A stretch of 64,000 nt of DNA from NCBI RefSeq assembly GCF_048323675.1, contig NZ_JBLWFK010000005.1, positions 310,001 to 374,000 on the forward strand, written 5' to 3'. Shown here in pieces: positions 25,598 to 34,471 of the stretch (the first letter of the stretch is position 1; every line of letters starts with the position of its first letter). The notes beneath the pieces were generated by a model. The model ran no database searches, was not told the DNA's origin, and was given only the letters and a program-made list of their open reading frames with translations. Origin of the DNA: Mangrovimicrobium sp048323675. GTDB taxonomy: Bacteria > Pseudomonadota > Gammaproteobacteria > Pseudomonadales > Halieaceae. The position numbers were made by a program, and so were the translations under genes.

Positions 25598-26140
25598 GGT
25601 GCCGTTGGCCTGGTGCAGGATTCCGGCCTGGACATAATTGACACCCGGCGGCAGTTGCATCGCCACGCTGACCGGTACCCAGTCGCTCTTGCCCATGTGT
25701 GGTTCGTGGTCCAGTGTGGAGGTGCCGACGACCCTGCCGTTGGCTCGCGCCTGCAAGGTCAGGCCGCCGCCCTGTTTGAAGCCGTGCGCTGGCACCGGGG
25801 CTTGCATGTCGAGGCGTATTTCCGCGCGGTACGCTATGCCGCGGCCGCCCAGCTCGGGGTTGCGGATGCCCTGGCTGACAATGCCCCAGGGTTCGGTGCC
25901 GGTCTTGGTGATGGTCAGCACGCCGTCCTCCAGGGCATAACTGAAAGAGCGCCCCGCGGCGTGTTCGGAAACCGACCACAGTCTCTCCCTGCGCCCCCGG
26001 GTGAGGCTTTCGAACTCCGGATCCTGTAGCTGGTTGGTGACGGTGGATTCGCAGCGCCCGGGCTTATCCTCCGAGCTGCAGGCTGTCAGCAAGGTACAGG
26101 CGGCCAATCCCCAGAACCACTGTGCTACGCTCAATTGCAT
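25550..26140 (-). CDS. Predicted lipoprotein with possible carbohydrate-binding-like fold
   Basis: A 196-residue secreted protein. The N-terminus MQLSVAQWFWGLAACTLLTAC is a lipoprotein signal with lipobox LTAC at about 18-21. The mature part, from about residue 35, shows alternating strands (LTITKTGTEPWGIVSQ, then GGLTLQARANGRVVG) that recall a jelly-roll carbohydrate-binding module, ending in a Cys that may pair internally. No enzyme motif is seen. It converges on and overlaps the MFS gene. The family is not recognised; the fold is an impression only. Confidence 0.65.
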   Translation of the reverse strand: MQLSVAQWFWGLAACTLLTACSSEDKPGRCESTVTNQLQDPEFESLTRGRRERLWSVSEHAAGRSFSYALEDGVLTITKTGTEPWGIVSQGIRNPELGGRGIAYRAEIRLDMQAPVPAHGFKQGGGLTLQARANGRVVGTSTLDHEPHMGKSDWVPVSVAMQLPPGVNYVQAGILHQANGTLQVRNPTLVFTDCGD

Positions 26141-26286
26141 GTATATTCCCCGAGTGACGACAGGTCGATTGCGCGGGCCACTTTACCACAGCGGGGGAAA
26201 ATAACCGGGGTGCGGAGATTGCGCGCGGCCCTGGCGTAGGCGACCATGCGCGCGACAGGGCCAGGTTGTGGGAGGTGCAGGGGCGG

Positions 26287-26958
26287 ATGCAAAGTTACGG
26301 CAATGACTGGCACAGCCGGGAAGCGGTGTGCGAAGGCCTGCGCAGCCTCAGCGTGCGGGGCCTGAACCGGGGAACCTCCGGCAACGTATCAGTGCGAACC
26401 GCGGAAGGTATGCTGGTGACGCCCACCGGACTGGACCCGGAGTCGCTGGCAGCGGACCACATTGTGTCGATGGGCCTCGACGGCCGGGTCGATGCAGACC
26501 AACTGGTACCGTCCAGCGAGTGGCGTATCCACGCGGACATCTACAGCGCACGCCCGGAGGCGCAGGCGGTGGTGCACTGCCACTCGCCCTACGCCACGAT
26601 TCTGGCGTGCGCCCGCCGGCCGATTCCCCCCATGCATTACATGGTCGCCGCTGCCGGTGGTGACGGAATTCCGTTGGCTGGCTACGCGACCTTCGGTAGC
26701 GGCGAATTGTCCAGCGCCGTACTCGCGGCACTGCGCGGTGTAAGCGCCTGCCTGCTGGCCAACCACGGCCAGGTGGCGGTGGCAGCGAGCCTGCCCGCTG
26801 CACTGAAACTGGCGTCTCTGGTGGAAGAAATGGCCCAGTGCTACTGGGGCACGCTCGCTATCGGCGGGCCAGTGCTGCTGGGGGAGACGGCGATGGACGA
26901 AGTGCTGGAGGCCTTTGCCAGTTATGGTCAACAGCGCCCGCACACTCCTCGGGAATAG
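26287..26958 (+). CDS. Class II aldolase/adducin-family protein
   Basis: A 223-residue zinc aldolase-like enzyme, in the fold of L-fuculose-phosphate aldolase and L-ribulose-phosphate epimerase. Seen are the phosphate loop region TSGNVSVR near 30-37, catalytic Glu78 (SSEWRIH), and zinc ligands His97, His99 (VVHCHSPYA) and His160 (LANHGQVA). The ATG at 26287 is chosen with GGAGG about a dozen bases upstream. It may belong with the MFS gene that starts 84 bases later and with the fucose-dehydrogenase-like reductase nearby, suggesting a sugar or sugar acid route, but this is inference. Confidence 0.8.
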   Translation: MQSYGNDWHSREAVCEGLRSLSVRGLNRGTSGNVSVRTAEGMLVTPTGLDPESLAADHIVSMGLDGRVDADQLVPSSEWRIHADIYSARPEAQAVVHCHSPYATILACARRPIPPMHYMVAAAGGDGIPLAGYATFGSGELSSAVLAALRGVSACLLANHGQVAVAASLPAALKLASLVEEMAQCYWGTLAIGGPVLLGETAMDEVLEAFASYGQQRPHTPRE

Positions 26959-27033
26959 GTACGGGCCGCCTGTGTCGATGCACGCGGGGCCGGGTCTGGC
27001 TGTTCCGGCAGGGTTCCCGATACCGCGCCGCGG

Positions 27034-28290
27034 GTGGGGACCGTGAACTGGCAGGATGGTGAAACCGCCGATGCCGTCCTGCGGCGGGCCTTTACCTGCC
27101 AGCTGTGGGCGCTGTCGCTAACCAAGCTGGGGGATGCGCTGGTCAGCAGCAGGCTGGTACTGGCCTGGATGCTTACGGCGATCGGCTCACCCCCGGTGCT
27201 GGTTGCGTTGCTGGTACCCCTGCGGGAATCCCTGGCGCTCCTGCCCCAGTTGTTCGTAGCGGCCTGGTTGCGCGCCCGCCCGGTGCGCAAGTGGTTCTGG
27301 GTTGCCGGCAGCGTAGGGCAGGCGCTGGCGCTGGCCGCCATGGCGCTCGCCCTGCTGGTGCTGCCCGGCGTCCAGGCGGGCGTGCTGGTGGTCGCGCTGC
27401 TGGCCGTGTTCAGCCTGTCACGGGGAGTCTGTTCGGTAGTTGCCAAGGACGTGCTGGGGAAAACGGTACCCCGCCGGCAGCGCGGCCGCCTGACCGGTTA
27501 TGCGGCCTCCTTCGCTGGGCTTGCCACGCTGGCGGCCGCGGCCCTGCTCTGGTGGCTGCCGCAGGCGCAGGCGGATGCCCGGGTATTCGCAGCGTTAATC
27601 GCCTTCGCCGCGCTCTTGTGGGTAGCAGCGGCGTCGATTTATGCCGCTGTTCCGGAAGCCGCGAGCGTTACAGGTGACGGTGGCCGCCGTATCGGGGATG
27701 CATTGCGGGCGCTGTCGCTTGTTTACACTGATCGTCCCTTCAGGCATTTCCTGGTCGCGCGCATGTTGCTGGTGGCGACGGCGTTCTCGATTCCCTACCT
27801 GGTGGTGCTGATCCAGCGGTCGGGTGCCGGGGGCATGGGAGCGCTGGCTGCCCTGATGCTGGCAGAGGGAGCAGCAGGGCTGGTGTCCGGCGCATTCTGG
27901 GGAAGGTGGTCAGACCGTGCAGCCCACCTGGTGATGGCGGCTGCGGCGGCGCTGGGAGCGTTGGTGATAGCCATATGCCTGTGGCTGGGCGGGGAACAGG
28001 GGGCCCCCCTCGGTATGCCGCCGGTTGCCGCCTGCATGCTGTTCAGCGCCGCGATTGCGCACCACGGCGCCAGGATCGGCCGCACCACCTACCTGGTCGA
28101 TATGGCCAGCGACAGTACTCGTCTCGACTACACCGCGGTGAGCAACACGGTAATGGGCGTGTTCCTGCTGGCAGGGGCGGGGCTGGGCCTGCTGGATGCA
28201 CTGTGGGGTACCGCGGCGGTGCTCTGGTTCCTGCTCATGGTGGCGCTGTTGGCGGCGCTGTACTGCGCCCGCCTGCCGGCCGTGGAGTGA
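27034..28290 (+). CDS. MFS-type membrane transporter
   Basis: A 418-residue polytopic protein with about 10-12 hydrophobic helices and a basic loop KTVPRRQRGRLTGY in the middle, as in major facilitator proteins. It is less typical than the transporter at 24.3 kb and its substrate is unknown. The start is uncertain: GTG at 27034 or GTG at 27043, neither with an ideal ribosome site. It follows the aldolase gene by 75 bases on the same strand and converges on the aldo/keto reductase gene 10 bases away. Confidence 0.72.
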   Translation: MGTVNWQDGETADAVLRRAFTCQLWALSLTKLGDALVSSRLVLAWMLTAIGSPPVLVALLVPLRESLALLPQLFVAAWLRARPVRKWFWVAGSVGQALALAAMALALLVLPGVQAGVLVVALLAVFSLSRGVCSVVAKDVLGKTVPRRQRGRLTGYAASFAGLATLAAAALLWWLPQAQADARVFAALIAFAALLWVAAASIYAAVPEAASVTGDGGRRIGDALRALSLVYTDRPFRHFLVARMLLVATAFSIPYLVVLIQRSGAGGMGALAALMLAEGAAGLVSGAFWGRWSDRAAHLVMAAAAALGALVIAICLWLGGEQGAPLGMPPVAACMLFSAAIAHHGARIGRTTYLVDMASDSTRLDYTAVSNTVMGVFLLAGAGLGLLDALWGTAAVLWFLLMVALLAALYCARLPAVE

Positions 28291-28300
28291 GCAGGGCCAG

Positions 28301-29314
28301 TCAGCTGCCGATGGCAGCGGGTGGCGGCAGGCCGAGATCCGCCAGTTCCTGCCAGAGGCTCTCCGGAATCTCCGCGGACAATCCCGCGATGTTTCGCGTC
28401 AGGGAGTGCAGGGTGCCGACACCGAGCAGTACCGAGGCCACCGCAGGGTGCGAAAACGGGAATTGCAGTGCCGCGGCGGCCAGTTCGACGCCGTGCGCGC
28501 CGCAGGCGCTGGCCAATTTTTCCACAGTTGCCATTACGTCCGGTAAGGCCGGGCCGTAGTTGTAGCGCGCCCCCGGCTGCGCTCCGGTGGCGAGAATGCC
28601 GGAGTTGAACACACTGCCCGCGACGATCGAGACATTGTGCTGCACACAGAGGTCGAGCAGGCTGCGCGCCGCGTCCTGCTCCAGCAGGGTGAAACGGCCC
28701 GCCAGCAGGAAGGCGTCCGGGTCCGCGTAGTTGAGGCAGTCCAGGCAGGTCTGGATTTCGTTGACGCCCAGGCCGTAGGCGCGGATGGCACCGGAGCGGC
28801 GCAATTCCTCCAGCGCCCTGATGCCGCCTCCCCTGAGGTCGGCAAGCCGGTCATCGGCATCCGCGCCATGGATCATCCGGTCGATATCGTGCACGTAGAG
28901 GATGTCCACCCGGTCCAGCCCCAGTCGCTGCAGGCTGTGCTCGTGGGAGCGCAGGATGCCCTCGTAGCTGTAGTCGTAATGCACGTTGAAGGGGGCCGGG
29001 TCGAAAAAGATGCCGTCCTCCTCCACGCCATCGATGGCCGGCTCGAGCAGTCGTCCGACCTTGGTGGAAATAACGAATTCGTCCCGCGGCTGGTCGCCGA
29101 GGAAGGCGCCGATACGCCGTTCGCTGCGGCCGCGGCCGTAGAATGGCGCCGTGTCGAAGTAGCGAATACCGGCGTCCCACACCGCGTGCAGCAGTGTCTC
29201 CGCCTCACTGTTGGTAATACGCCGATAGAAATTGCCGAGGCTGCCGCCGCCATAACTGGCGGCGGTCACCTCGAGACCACTGCCGCCCAGTGGGCGGCGC
29301 TGGGTAATATCCAT
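28301..29314 (-). CDS. Aldo/keto reductase, D-threo-aldose (L-fucose) dehydrogenase-like
   Basis: A 337-residue NAD(P)-dependent oxidoreductase with a TIM-barrel fold. The catalytic tetrad is visible as Asp54 and Tyr59 (YFDTAPFYGRG), Lys85 (STKVGR) and His142 (LYVHDID). The start RRPLGGSGLEVTAASYGGGSLGN is like aldose 1-dehydrogenases that act on L-fucose or D-threo-aldoses. It lies 8 bases after the TonB-dependent receptor gene, so the two are cotranscribed. With the class II aldolase and MFS gene this hints at sugar uptake and oxidation. Exact substrate unknown. Confidence 0.82.
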   Translation of the reverse strand: MDITQRRPLGGSGLEVTAASYGGGSLGNFYRRITNSEAETLLHAVWDAGIRYFDTAPFYGRGRSERRIGAFLGDQPRDEFVISTKVGRLLEPAIDGVEEDGIFFDPAPFNVHYDYSYEGILRSHEHSLQRLGLDRVDILYVHDIDRMIHGADADDRLADLRGGGIRALEELRRSGAIRAYGLGVNEIQTCLDCLNYADPDAFLLAGRFTLLEQDAARSLLDLCVQHNVSIVAGSVFNSGILATGAQPGARYNYGPALPDVMATVEKLASACGAHGVELAAAALQFPFSHPAVASVLLGVGTLHSLTRNIAGLSAEIPESLWQELADLGLPPPAAIGS

Positions 29315-29322
29315 GCGGTGTC

Positions 29323-31602
29323 CTAGAAGTTGAACTGCACGGTGGCGCCGTAGGTGCGCGGTGGCGCCGGCGTCATGTAGACCCCGGTGTTGCCGGTGGA
29401 GATCAACTGGATGTACTCCTCGTCGAGGGTGTTGTCCACGAACAGCCCGACCTCGTAGCGCCCGGAGGGCGAGACGAAATTGGCGGTCAGGTTGACCAGG
29501 GTGAGGTCGTCCTGGGCGCTCGCGCGCAGTTCACCGCCGGCGCCGGAGGTGAAGTCGTAGCTCGAGGAATAGCGCGCCGCGACGGTCGCGTTGCCGCTCC
29601 AGCCGACCGCGTCAAACAGGTAGGTGATGCTGCCGGTGGCGGTGTCGTCCGGTGCGAAGGGCACCTGGCGGTCCTCGAGGTCCTCGGCGGTGGCGGCGAG
29701 GGTGCCGCCCGGGCCGACGAGGTCATACACGGCGGCCCCGGGGAACTCGGTGAAGCGGGCGTGGGAGTAGGCGTAACCGGCCCGCAGCAGCCAGTGCTCG
29801 CCCGGTGCCCAGTCGATATTGATCTCGGCGCCATAGTTTTCCGCGCCGGCGGCGTTCTGCTGCATGATGCCGGAGCCGCCGCCGGTGATGAAGGCCACCT
29901 GCATGTCGGTCCAGTCGTAGAAGTAGGCGGCACCGGAGAGACTCAGGCGGCCGTCCTCGGAGCGGTACTTGGCGCCGACCTCCCACGCGTCGATTTCCTC
30001 CGGGTCGAGCACCGGGTCGAGGGTGAAGGAGGGGCTGTTGAAGCCGCCTGATTTGAAGCCCTGGGCGTAACTGGCGTAGTAGTGGGTATTGCCCGGGGTC
30101 CAGGAGAGCACCACCCGCGGGGAGACATTGTCGAAATCGGCGCTGCCGCTGTTCTTGCGCGGAATAGTGCCGCCGAACAGGGCCAGGGCGTCGTCGTCGT
30201 TGACCACCGAGTGGTCCTTGTCCTCATAGGTGTAGCGCAGGCCGCCGGAGAGCTTGAGGGTTTCGGTGATGTCCCAGGAGGCGTCGAAGTAGGCGGAGTA
30301 GGCGCTCAGGTCGTCGCGGTTGTCGAAGGTCGGCAACAGGTCGCCGAAGAACGCGCCACCGATACGGCCGGAGAAGCGCGCCTCGTTGTCCTCGTAGAAC
30401 AGGCCCGCGACCAGGTTCAGCGGGCCGTCGTAATTGGAGGTCAGGCGCAGCTCATTGGTCAGGGTGTTGTCTTCCTTGCCATCGGCGCCGCCATTGTTAG
30501 GGCTGCGTCCGGACACCGTGCAGAAATACAGCAGTTCATCGACCACGCCGTCGTTGTCGGTACAGCCGTAGGCGCGGGTCTCGCGGTAGGCGAGGGTGTT
30601 GGTCAGGGTCCAGTCGCCGAGGGTCCAGTCGACCCGCAGGGATGCTTCGCTGGCCTCGGTGTCATCGCCGCCACCGCCCTCGCGGTTGGGGGACTGGGCG
30701 GTCTTGTAGAAATCCAGCCCGGTCTTGCTGCCATCGGGGTTGTAGCGCAGGCTGTGAATTGCCCCGTTGCCGTTGCGCCGGTCGTGGGAGAGCTTGGCGA
30801 CCAGTCGCAGGTCGTCGCTGGGTTGCCACAGGGCCTTGACCCGGGCGGCATAGGTGTCGCCGGCGCCGACGCCGCTGGCATCGGCATTGGCTACCGCGAC
30901 GTTATTGGCGTAGCCGTGGCGCTGTTCGTAGAAACCGGCGAAGCGCAGGCCGAAGGTGCTGGAGACGGGCAGGTTGAGTACGCCCTCCCCGCGCATCCAT
31001 TCCAGGTTGCCGTAACCGCCTTTCACATAGCCGCTGACTTCATCCAGTTCCGGATCATTGGTCTGGATCACGATGGCGCCGCCGGTGGCGTTGCGGCCGT
31101 AGAGGGTGCCCTGGGGACCCTTCAGGACCTGCACCTGGGCGACGTCGACGGTGGCCTGGTAGGAGGAGGTCTGGGTCTGCAGGTAGGCATCGTCGAGGTA
31201 GACCGCGACACTGCCCTCGAGACCCGGCCCGGAGTAGCCGGTACCCACGCCGCGGATATAAATCGCGGAGATGCCGTCACCCGCGGTGGAGGTGTTGACG
31301 ATGCCGGGGGTGCCCATCTGCAACTGGTCGGTGCTCAGGATTCGCAGGTTGTCCAGCGAGGACTGGTCAAAGGCGGTGAGCGAGATAGGCACATCCTCGA
31401 TGCGTTCCGAGCGCCGCTGGGCGGTTACCAATACTTCTTCCAGCGCGGGTCCGGAGCCGCCGGATTGCGCGAAACCGGGCGCCGCAGCGGCGATGGCCGC
31501 GGCCAGCAGGGTCATGCGTGCCAGTGGACGGTGCAGTCCTGGTTTTTGGGTACGTATAGATAGCGGTGCAGGACAGGCCTGCGGTTCGGCAGTGTGGAGC
31601 AT
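29323..31602 (-). CDS. TonB-dependent outer membrane receptor
   Basis: A 759-residue receptor importing a large or scarce ligand across the outer membrane. A signal peptide ends near AAAPGFAQ (residues about 42-49), followed by a TonB-box-like stretch ALEEVLVTAQRR, the plug domain (VPISLTAFD, later PQGTLYGRNATGGAI near 170) and a 22-strand barrel ending in the typical terminal Phe (VQFNF). The ATG at 31602 (MLHTAEPQ) has GAGGGC upstream and gives an N-terminus of usual length with a long n-region. It is the first gene of a two-gene operon with the aldo/keto reductase. Confidence 0.88.
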   Translation of the reverse strand: MLHTAEPQACPAPLSIRTQKPGLHRPLARMTLLAAAIAAAAPGFAQSGGSGPALEEVLVTAQRRSERIEDVPISLTAFDQSSLDNLRILSTDQLQMGTPGIVNTSTAGDGISAIYIRGVGTGYSGPGLEGSVAVYLDDAYLQTQTSSYQATVDVAQVQVLKGPQGTLYGRNATGGAIVIQTNDPELDEVSGYVKGGYGNLEWMRGEGVLNLPVSSTFGLRFAGFYEQRHGYANNVAVANADASGVGAGDTYAARVKALWQPSDDLRLVAKLSHDRRNGNGAIHSLRYNPDGSKTGLDFYKTAQSPNREGGGGDDTEASEASLRVDWTLGDWTLTNTLAYRETRAYGCTDNDGVVDELLYFCTVSGRSPNNGGADGKEDNTLTNELRLTSNYDGPLNLVAGLFYEDNEARFSGRIGGAFFGDLLPTFDNRDDLSAYSAYFDASWDITETLKLSGGLRYTYEDKDHSVVNDDDALALFGGTIPRKNSGSADFDNVSPRVVLSWTPGNTHYYASYAQGFKSGGFNSPSFTLDPVLDPEEIDAWEVGAKYRSEDGRLSLSGAAYFYDWTDMQVAFITGGGSGIMQQNAAGAENYGAEINIDWAPGEHWLLRAGYAYSHARFTEFPGAAVYDLVGPGGTLAATAEDLEDRQVPFAPDDTATGSITYLFDAVGWSGNATVAARYSSSYDFTSGAGGELRASAQDDLTLVNLTANFVSPSGRYEVGLFVDNTLDEEYIQLISTGNTGVYMTPAPPRTYGATVQFNF

Positions 31603-31773
31603 TGGGCAGCCCTCATTATTGGTTGTTATTTTACGGCCCGGGCACAGCAGGCTGAGTCCGGCCGGCTTGCCAGCAAAGTGTATGCCGTTGGAGCCGGTGG
31701 TGGGAAGGTATATACGCGCCTGGGCAATAGCTGCTGCCGCACGGTCCAATTGCCGTGGCCGTGTGGTGGCGGA

Positions 31774-32340
31774 TTACTCGTCCGCGGGTCCCAGTGCCGC
31801 GGCGTAGGGATCGGCATCGTCCTCGCTGCCCGGGTAGCGATCGAGGTTGCCGATATCGAGGACCGGGGAGGCGTCGATGTGCTGGGCATCCATCATGTGC
31901 GCAACCCGCTGCAGGGCGGCGATGATCATGGTCTGCTCCCATTCGTGGAGGTCGGCGAACTGGCGGGCGAACTGGTCCTGCAGCGGGATCGGAGCATCCT
32001 TGAGTACCTGCAGGCCCTGGTCCGTCAGGCAGGCGTGCACCTTGCGGCGGTCCTTCTGTGAACGCTCGCGATAGACGTAGCCGCGTCGCTCCAGCCGGTC
32101 GAGGATATTGGTTACCGTGGCCTGGCTGAGGCTCACCTCGCTGGCCAGGTCGCCAATGGTGGTACCGCCCTCGCCGTTGCGGATCGCCTGCAGCAGGAGA
32201 ATCTGGGGCGCAGTCAGGCCGGTAGTCTTCGACAGGTGCTTGGAATGCAGGTCGGTGGCCCGGATCACCCGGCGCAGGGCAATCAGTACTTCTTCTATTC
32301 GATCCAACTCGGTGCGTTCCTCTTCGGCGGGGTTGCCCAT
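31774..32340 (-). CDS. ectR: MarR-family regulator, EctR-like repressor of the ectoine operon
   Basis: A 188-residue winged-helix protein. The DNA-binding part is near residues 50-115 (LTAPQILLLQAI, then TTIGDLASEVSLSQATVTNILDRLERRGYV), with flanking dimer helices. The ATG at 32340 gives a length like known EctR proteins; the frame is open for another 60 codons upstream but those residues look non-coding. The gene is divergent from ectA, the usual EctR position. It probably binds the TTAG/CTAA palindromes overlapping the ectA leader and represses in low salt. Assignment comes from family and position. Confidence 0.82.
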   Translation of the reverse strand: MGNPAEEERTELDRIEEVLIALRRVIRATDLHSKHLSKTTGLTAPQILLLQAIRNGEGGTTIGDLASEVSLSQATVTNILDRLERRGYVYRERSQKDRRKVHACLTDQGLQVLKDAPIPLQDQFARQFADLHEWEQTMIIAALQRVAHMMDAQHIDASPVLDIGNLDRYPGSEDDADPYAAALGPADE

Positions 32341-32492
32341 TATACGCAGGGCAGACGCGGAATGCGGTGCGGGTGCGGCGTTGATGCTTCGACTGCTGAT
32401 AATTGTCTCCCAGTTGATACCTCTAAATGGCAAAATATGTTTTGTCATAAAAAGATAATATTCGTGAATACTGGTCATATTATGCGCATTAT

Positions 32493-32521
32493 TTGAGATA
32501 AATGGAAGATTTCTGTATAGT
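32493..32521 (+). promoter_or_regulatory. Sigma-70 promoter of the ectoine operon
   Basis: TTGAGA and TATAGT are separated by exactly 17 bases. Transcription would start near 32528, giving a leader of only about 30 bases. The surrounding 217-base ectR-ectA interval is AT-rich, unlike the genes on either side. Confidence 0.75.
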
Positions 32522-32535
32522 CGCAACCAAATTTA

Positions 32536-32557
32536 CTTAGTGGTCTAAATATTAGAC
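32536..32557. promoter_or_regulatory. Overlapping palindromes abutting ectA, candidate EctR operator
   Basis: GTCTAA-ATA-TTAGAC (32543-32557) is a perfect palindrome that ends at the base before the ectA ATG. Just upstream TTAG-TGGT-CTAA forms a second one sharing the CTAA half-site. Three TTAG-type half-sites thus cover the leader, suiting a MarR dimer that blocks transcription or early elongation. Confidence 0.65.
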
Positions 32558-33064
32558 ATGGATATGAATGTTCCAAAGAGCGCTCTGCTTCTTCGCAAAC
32601 CCCAGGCGCAGGACGGTGCTGCATTGCACGCGCTGATCGAGGCCTGCCCGCCGCTGGACCTCAATTCCGTCTACTGCTACCTGCTCCAGTGCAGCCACTT
32701 CGCCGCCACATCGGTGGTGGCGGAGCGGGCTGGCGAACTGGTCGGGGCGATCACCGGCTACCGGCCGCCGGCGCAGGGCGACACCCTGTTCATCTGGCAG
32801 GTGGCGGTGAGTGACAAGGCCCGCGGCGAGGGACTCGCCCGGCGCATGCTCAACCATATCGTGGATGGCGAGGCCTGTGCCGGCGTCGCCTTCATGGAAA
32901 CCACAGTCACTGACGACAACAGGGCCTCCTGGGCCCTGTTCGAGAGCTTTGCCCGGCAGCGCGAGGCGCCCCTGCAACGCAGCCTGAAGTTCGACCGTGA
33001 AACACATTTCCTCGGCGCACACGACAGCGAATACCTCGCGCGTATCGGGCCCTTCCAGCGCTGA
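32558..33064 (+). CDS. ectA: L-2,4-diaminobutyrate N-acetyltransferase
   Basis: A 168-residue GNAT-fold enzyme, second step of ectoine synthesis: acetyl-CoA acetylates L-2,4-diaminobutyrate at the gamma amino group. The EctA hallmark CPPLDLNSVYCYLLQCSHF lies near 30-48, and the acetyl-CoA loop WQVAVSDKARGEGLARRML near 88-106. The start is ATG 32558 or ATG 32564; neither has a ribosome site, since the operator palindrome fills the space where it would be. It is the first gene of ectA-ectB-ectC-ask. Confidence 0.95.
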   Translation: MDMNVPKSALLLRKPQAQDGAALHALIEACPPLDLNSVYCYLLQCSHFAATSVVAERAGELVGAITGYRPPAQGDTLFIWQVAVSDKARGEGLARRMLNHIVDGEACAGVAFMETTVTDDNRASWALFESFARQREAPLQRSLKFDRETHFLGAHDSEYLARIGPFQR

Positions 33065-33118
33065 GCGCTGAACGAGACCTGTGAGCGCTTGATCGATTAC
33101 TACGGAGAGACCCTCAGC

Positions 33119-34426
33119 ATGAAGATTTTTGACGAGATTGAATCGGAAGTTCAAAGTTACGCGCGCTCGTTCCCGCGCGTATTCCACCGCGCCCAGGGGG
33201 AGTTCCTCTACGATGAAGAGGGCAACGAGTACCTCGATTTCCTCGCCGGCGCCGGCACCCTGAACTACGGCCACAACAATCCACTGTTCAAGCAGAAGCT
33301 GCTCGAGTACATCGAGCACGACGGCATCACCCATGGCCTTGACCTGCACACCCGGGCCAAGGGGGAATTCCTCGAGGCCTTCAATGAGAAGATCCTCAAG
33401 CCCCGCAGCATGAATTACGTGGTGCAGTTTACCGGCCCGACCGGCACCAACTCGGTGGAAGCGGCGCTGAAACTGGCGCGCAACGTCACTGGCCGCCACA
33501 ACATCATCGCGTTCACCAACGGCTTCCACGGCGTGAGCCTGGGCGCCCTGGCAACCACCGGTAACTCCCATCACCGCAATGCGGCAGGAATCAATCTCTG
33601 TGGCGCCAGCCGGGTGCCTTACGATGCCTACCTCGGTGATGACATTGACACGACGGGCTACCTCGACAAGGTGCTGTCCGATTCCAGCAGCGGTGTCGAC
33701 AAGCCGGCGGCGGTAATCGTCGAGTGTGTGCAGGGCGAGGGCGGGATCAACGCCGCTTCGCTGGAGTGGCTGCAGAACCTGGATAAAGTGTGCAAGAAGC
33801 ACGAGGTGCTGCTGATCGTCGATGATATCCAGGCCGGTTGCGGCCGCACCGGCACCTTCTTCAGTTTCGAGGAAGCCGGTATCAAGCCCGACATCATCAC
33901 CCTGTCGAAATCGCTTAGCGGCTACGGACTGCCCTTTGCGGTCGTGCTGATCAGCCCGAAACTGGACCAGTGGAAACCGGGCGAGCACAACGGCACCTTC
34001 CGCGGCAATAACCTGGCCTTCGTCACCGCCAAGGCCGCTATCGACCATTACTGGAGCAATGACCACTTCGCCGCCGACGTGCGTCGCAAGGGCGCGTATA
34101 TCTCGCGCCGCCTCGAAGAGATTGTCGACAAATACGGTAACGGCAACTTCACCACCCGCGGTCGGGGCATGTTCCAGGGCATCAACTGCATCAACGGAGA
34201 ACTGGCCGGCGCCATCACCCACCGGGCGTTCAGGAATGGCCTGATCATTGAAACCAGTGGCGCCGACGACCAGGTCGTCAAGCTGCTTTGCCCACTGGTG
34301 ATTTCGGACGACAACCTGAAAAAGGGTATCGACATCCTGGAGCAGGCGATCCGTGAGATCTGCGCGGAAAACGGCGCAGTCCCCGCGGAGATCGATTACT
34401 TCGATGACGAGCGCGAAATTGCCTGA
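33119..34426 (+). CDS. ectB: L-2,4-diaminobutyrate transaminase
   Basis: A 435-residue PLP-dependent class III aminotransferase making L-2,4-diaminobutyrate from aspartate semialdehyde and glutamate, the first committed ectoine step. Seen are IVDDIQAGCGRTG with the PLP-contacting Asp near 235 and the Schiff-base Lys near 264 in TLSKSLSGYG. The ATG at 33119 has GGAGAG nine bases upstream. The gene lies 54 bases after ectA and 45 before ectC. Length and sequence are fully typical. Confidence 0.96.
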   Translation: MKIFDEIESEVQSYARSFPRVFHRAQGEFLYDEEGNEYLDFLAGAGTLNYGHNNPLFKQKLLEYIEHDGITHGLDLHTRAKGEFLEAFNEKILKPRSMNYVVQFTGPTGTNSVEAALKLARNVTGRHNIIAFTNGFHGVSLGALATTGNSHHRNAAGINLCGASRVPYDAYLGDDIDTTGYLDKVLSDSSSGVDKPAAVIVECVQGEGGINAASLEWLQNLDKVCKKHEVLLIVDDIQAGCGRTGTFFSFEEAGIKPDIITLSKSLSGYGLPFAVVLISPKLDQWKPGEHNGTFRGNNLAFVTAKAAIDHYWSNDHFAADVRRKGAYISRRLEEIVDKYGNGNFTTRGRGMFQGINCINGELAGAITHRAFRNGLIIETSGADDQVVKLLCPLVISDDNLKKGIDILEQAIREICAENGAVPAEIDYFDDEREIA

Positions 34427-34471
34427 GCAGTTCGGTCGCCAAACACAGCCAACAGATACAGAGGTTTCAGC

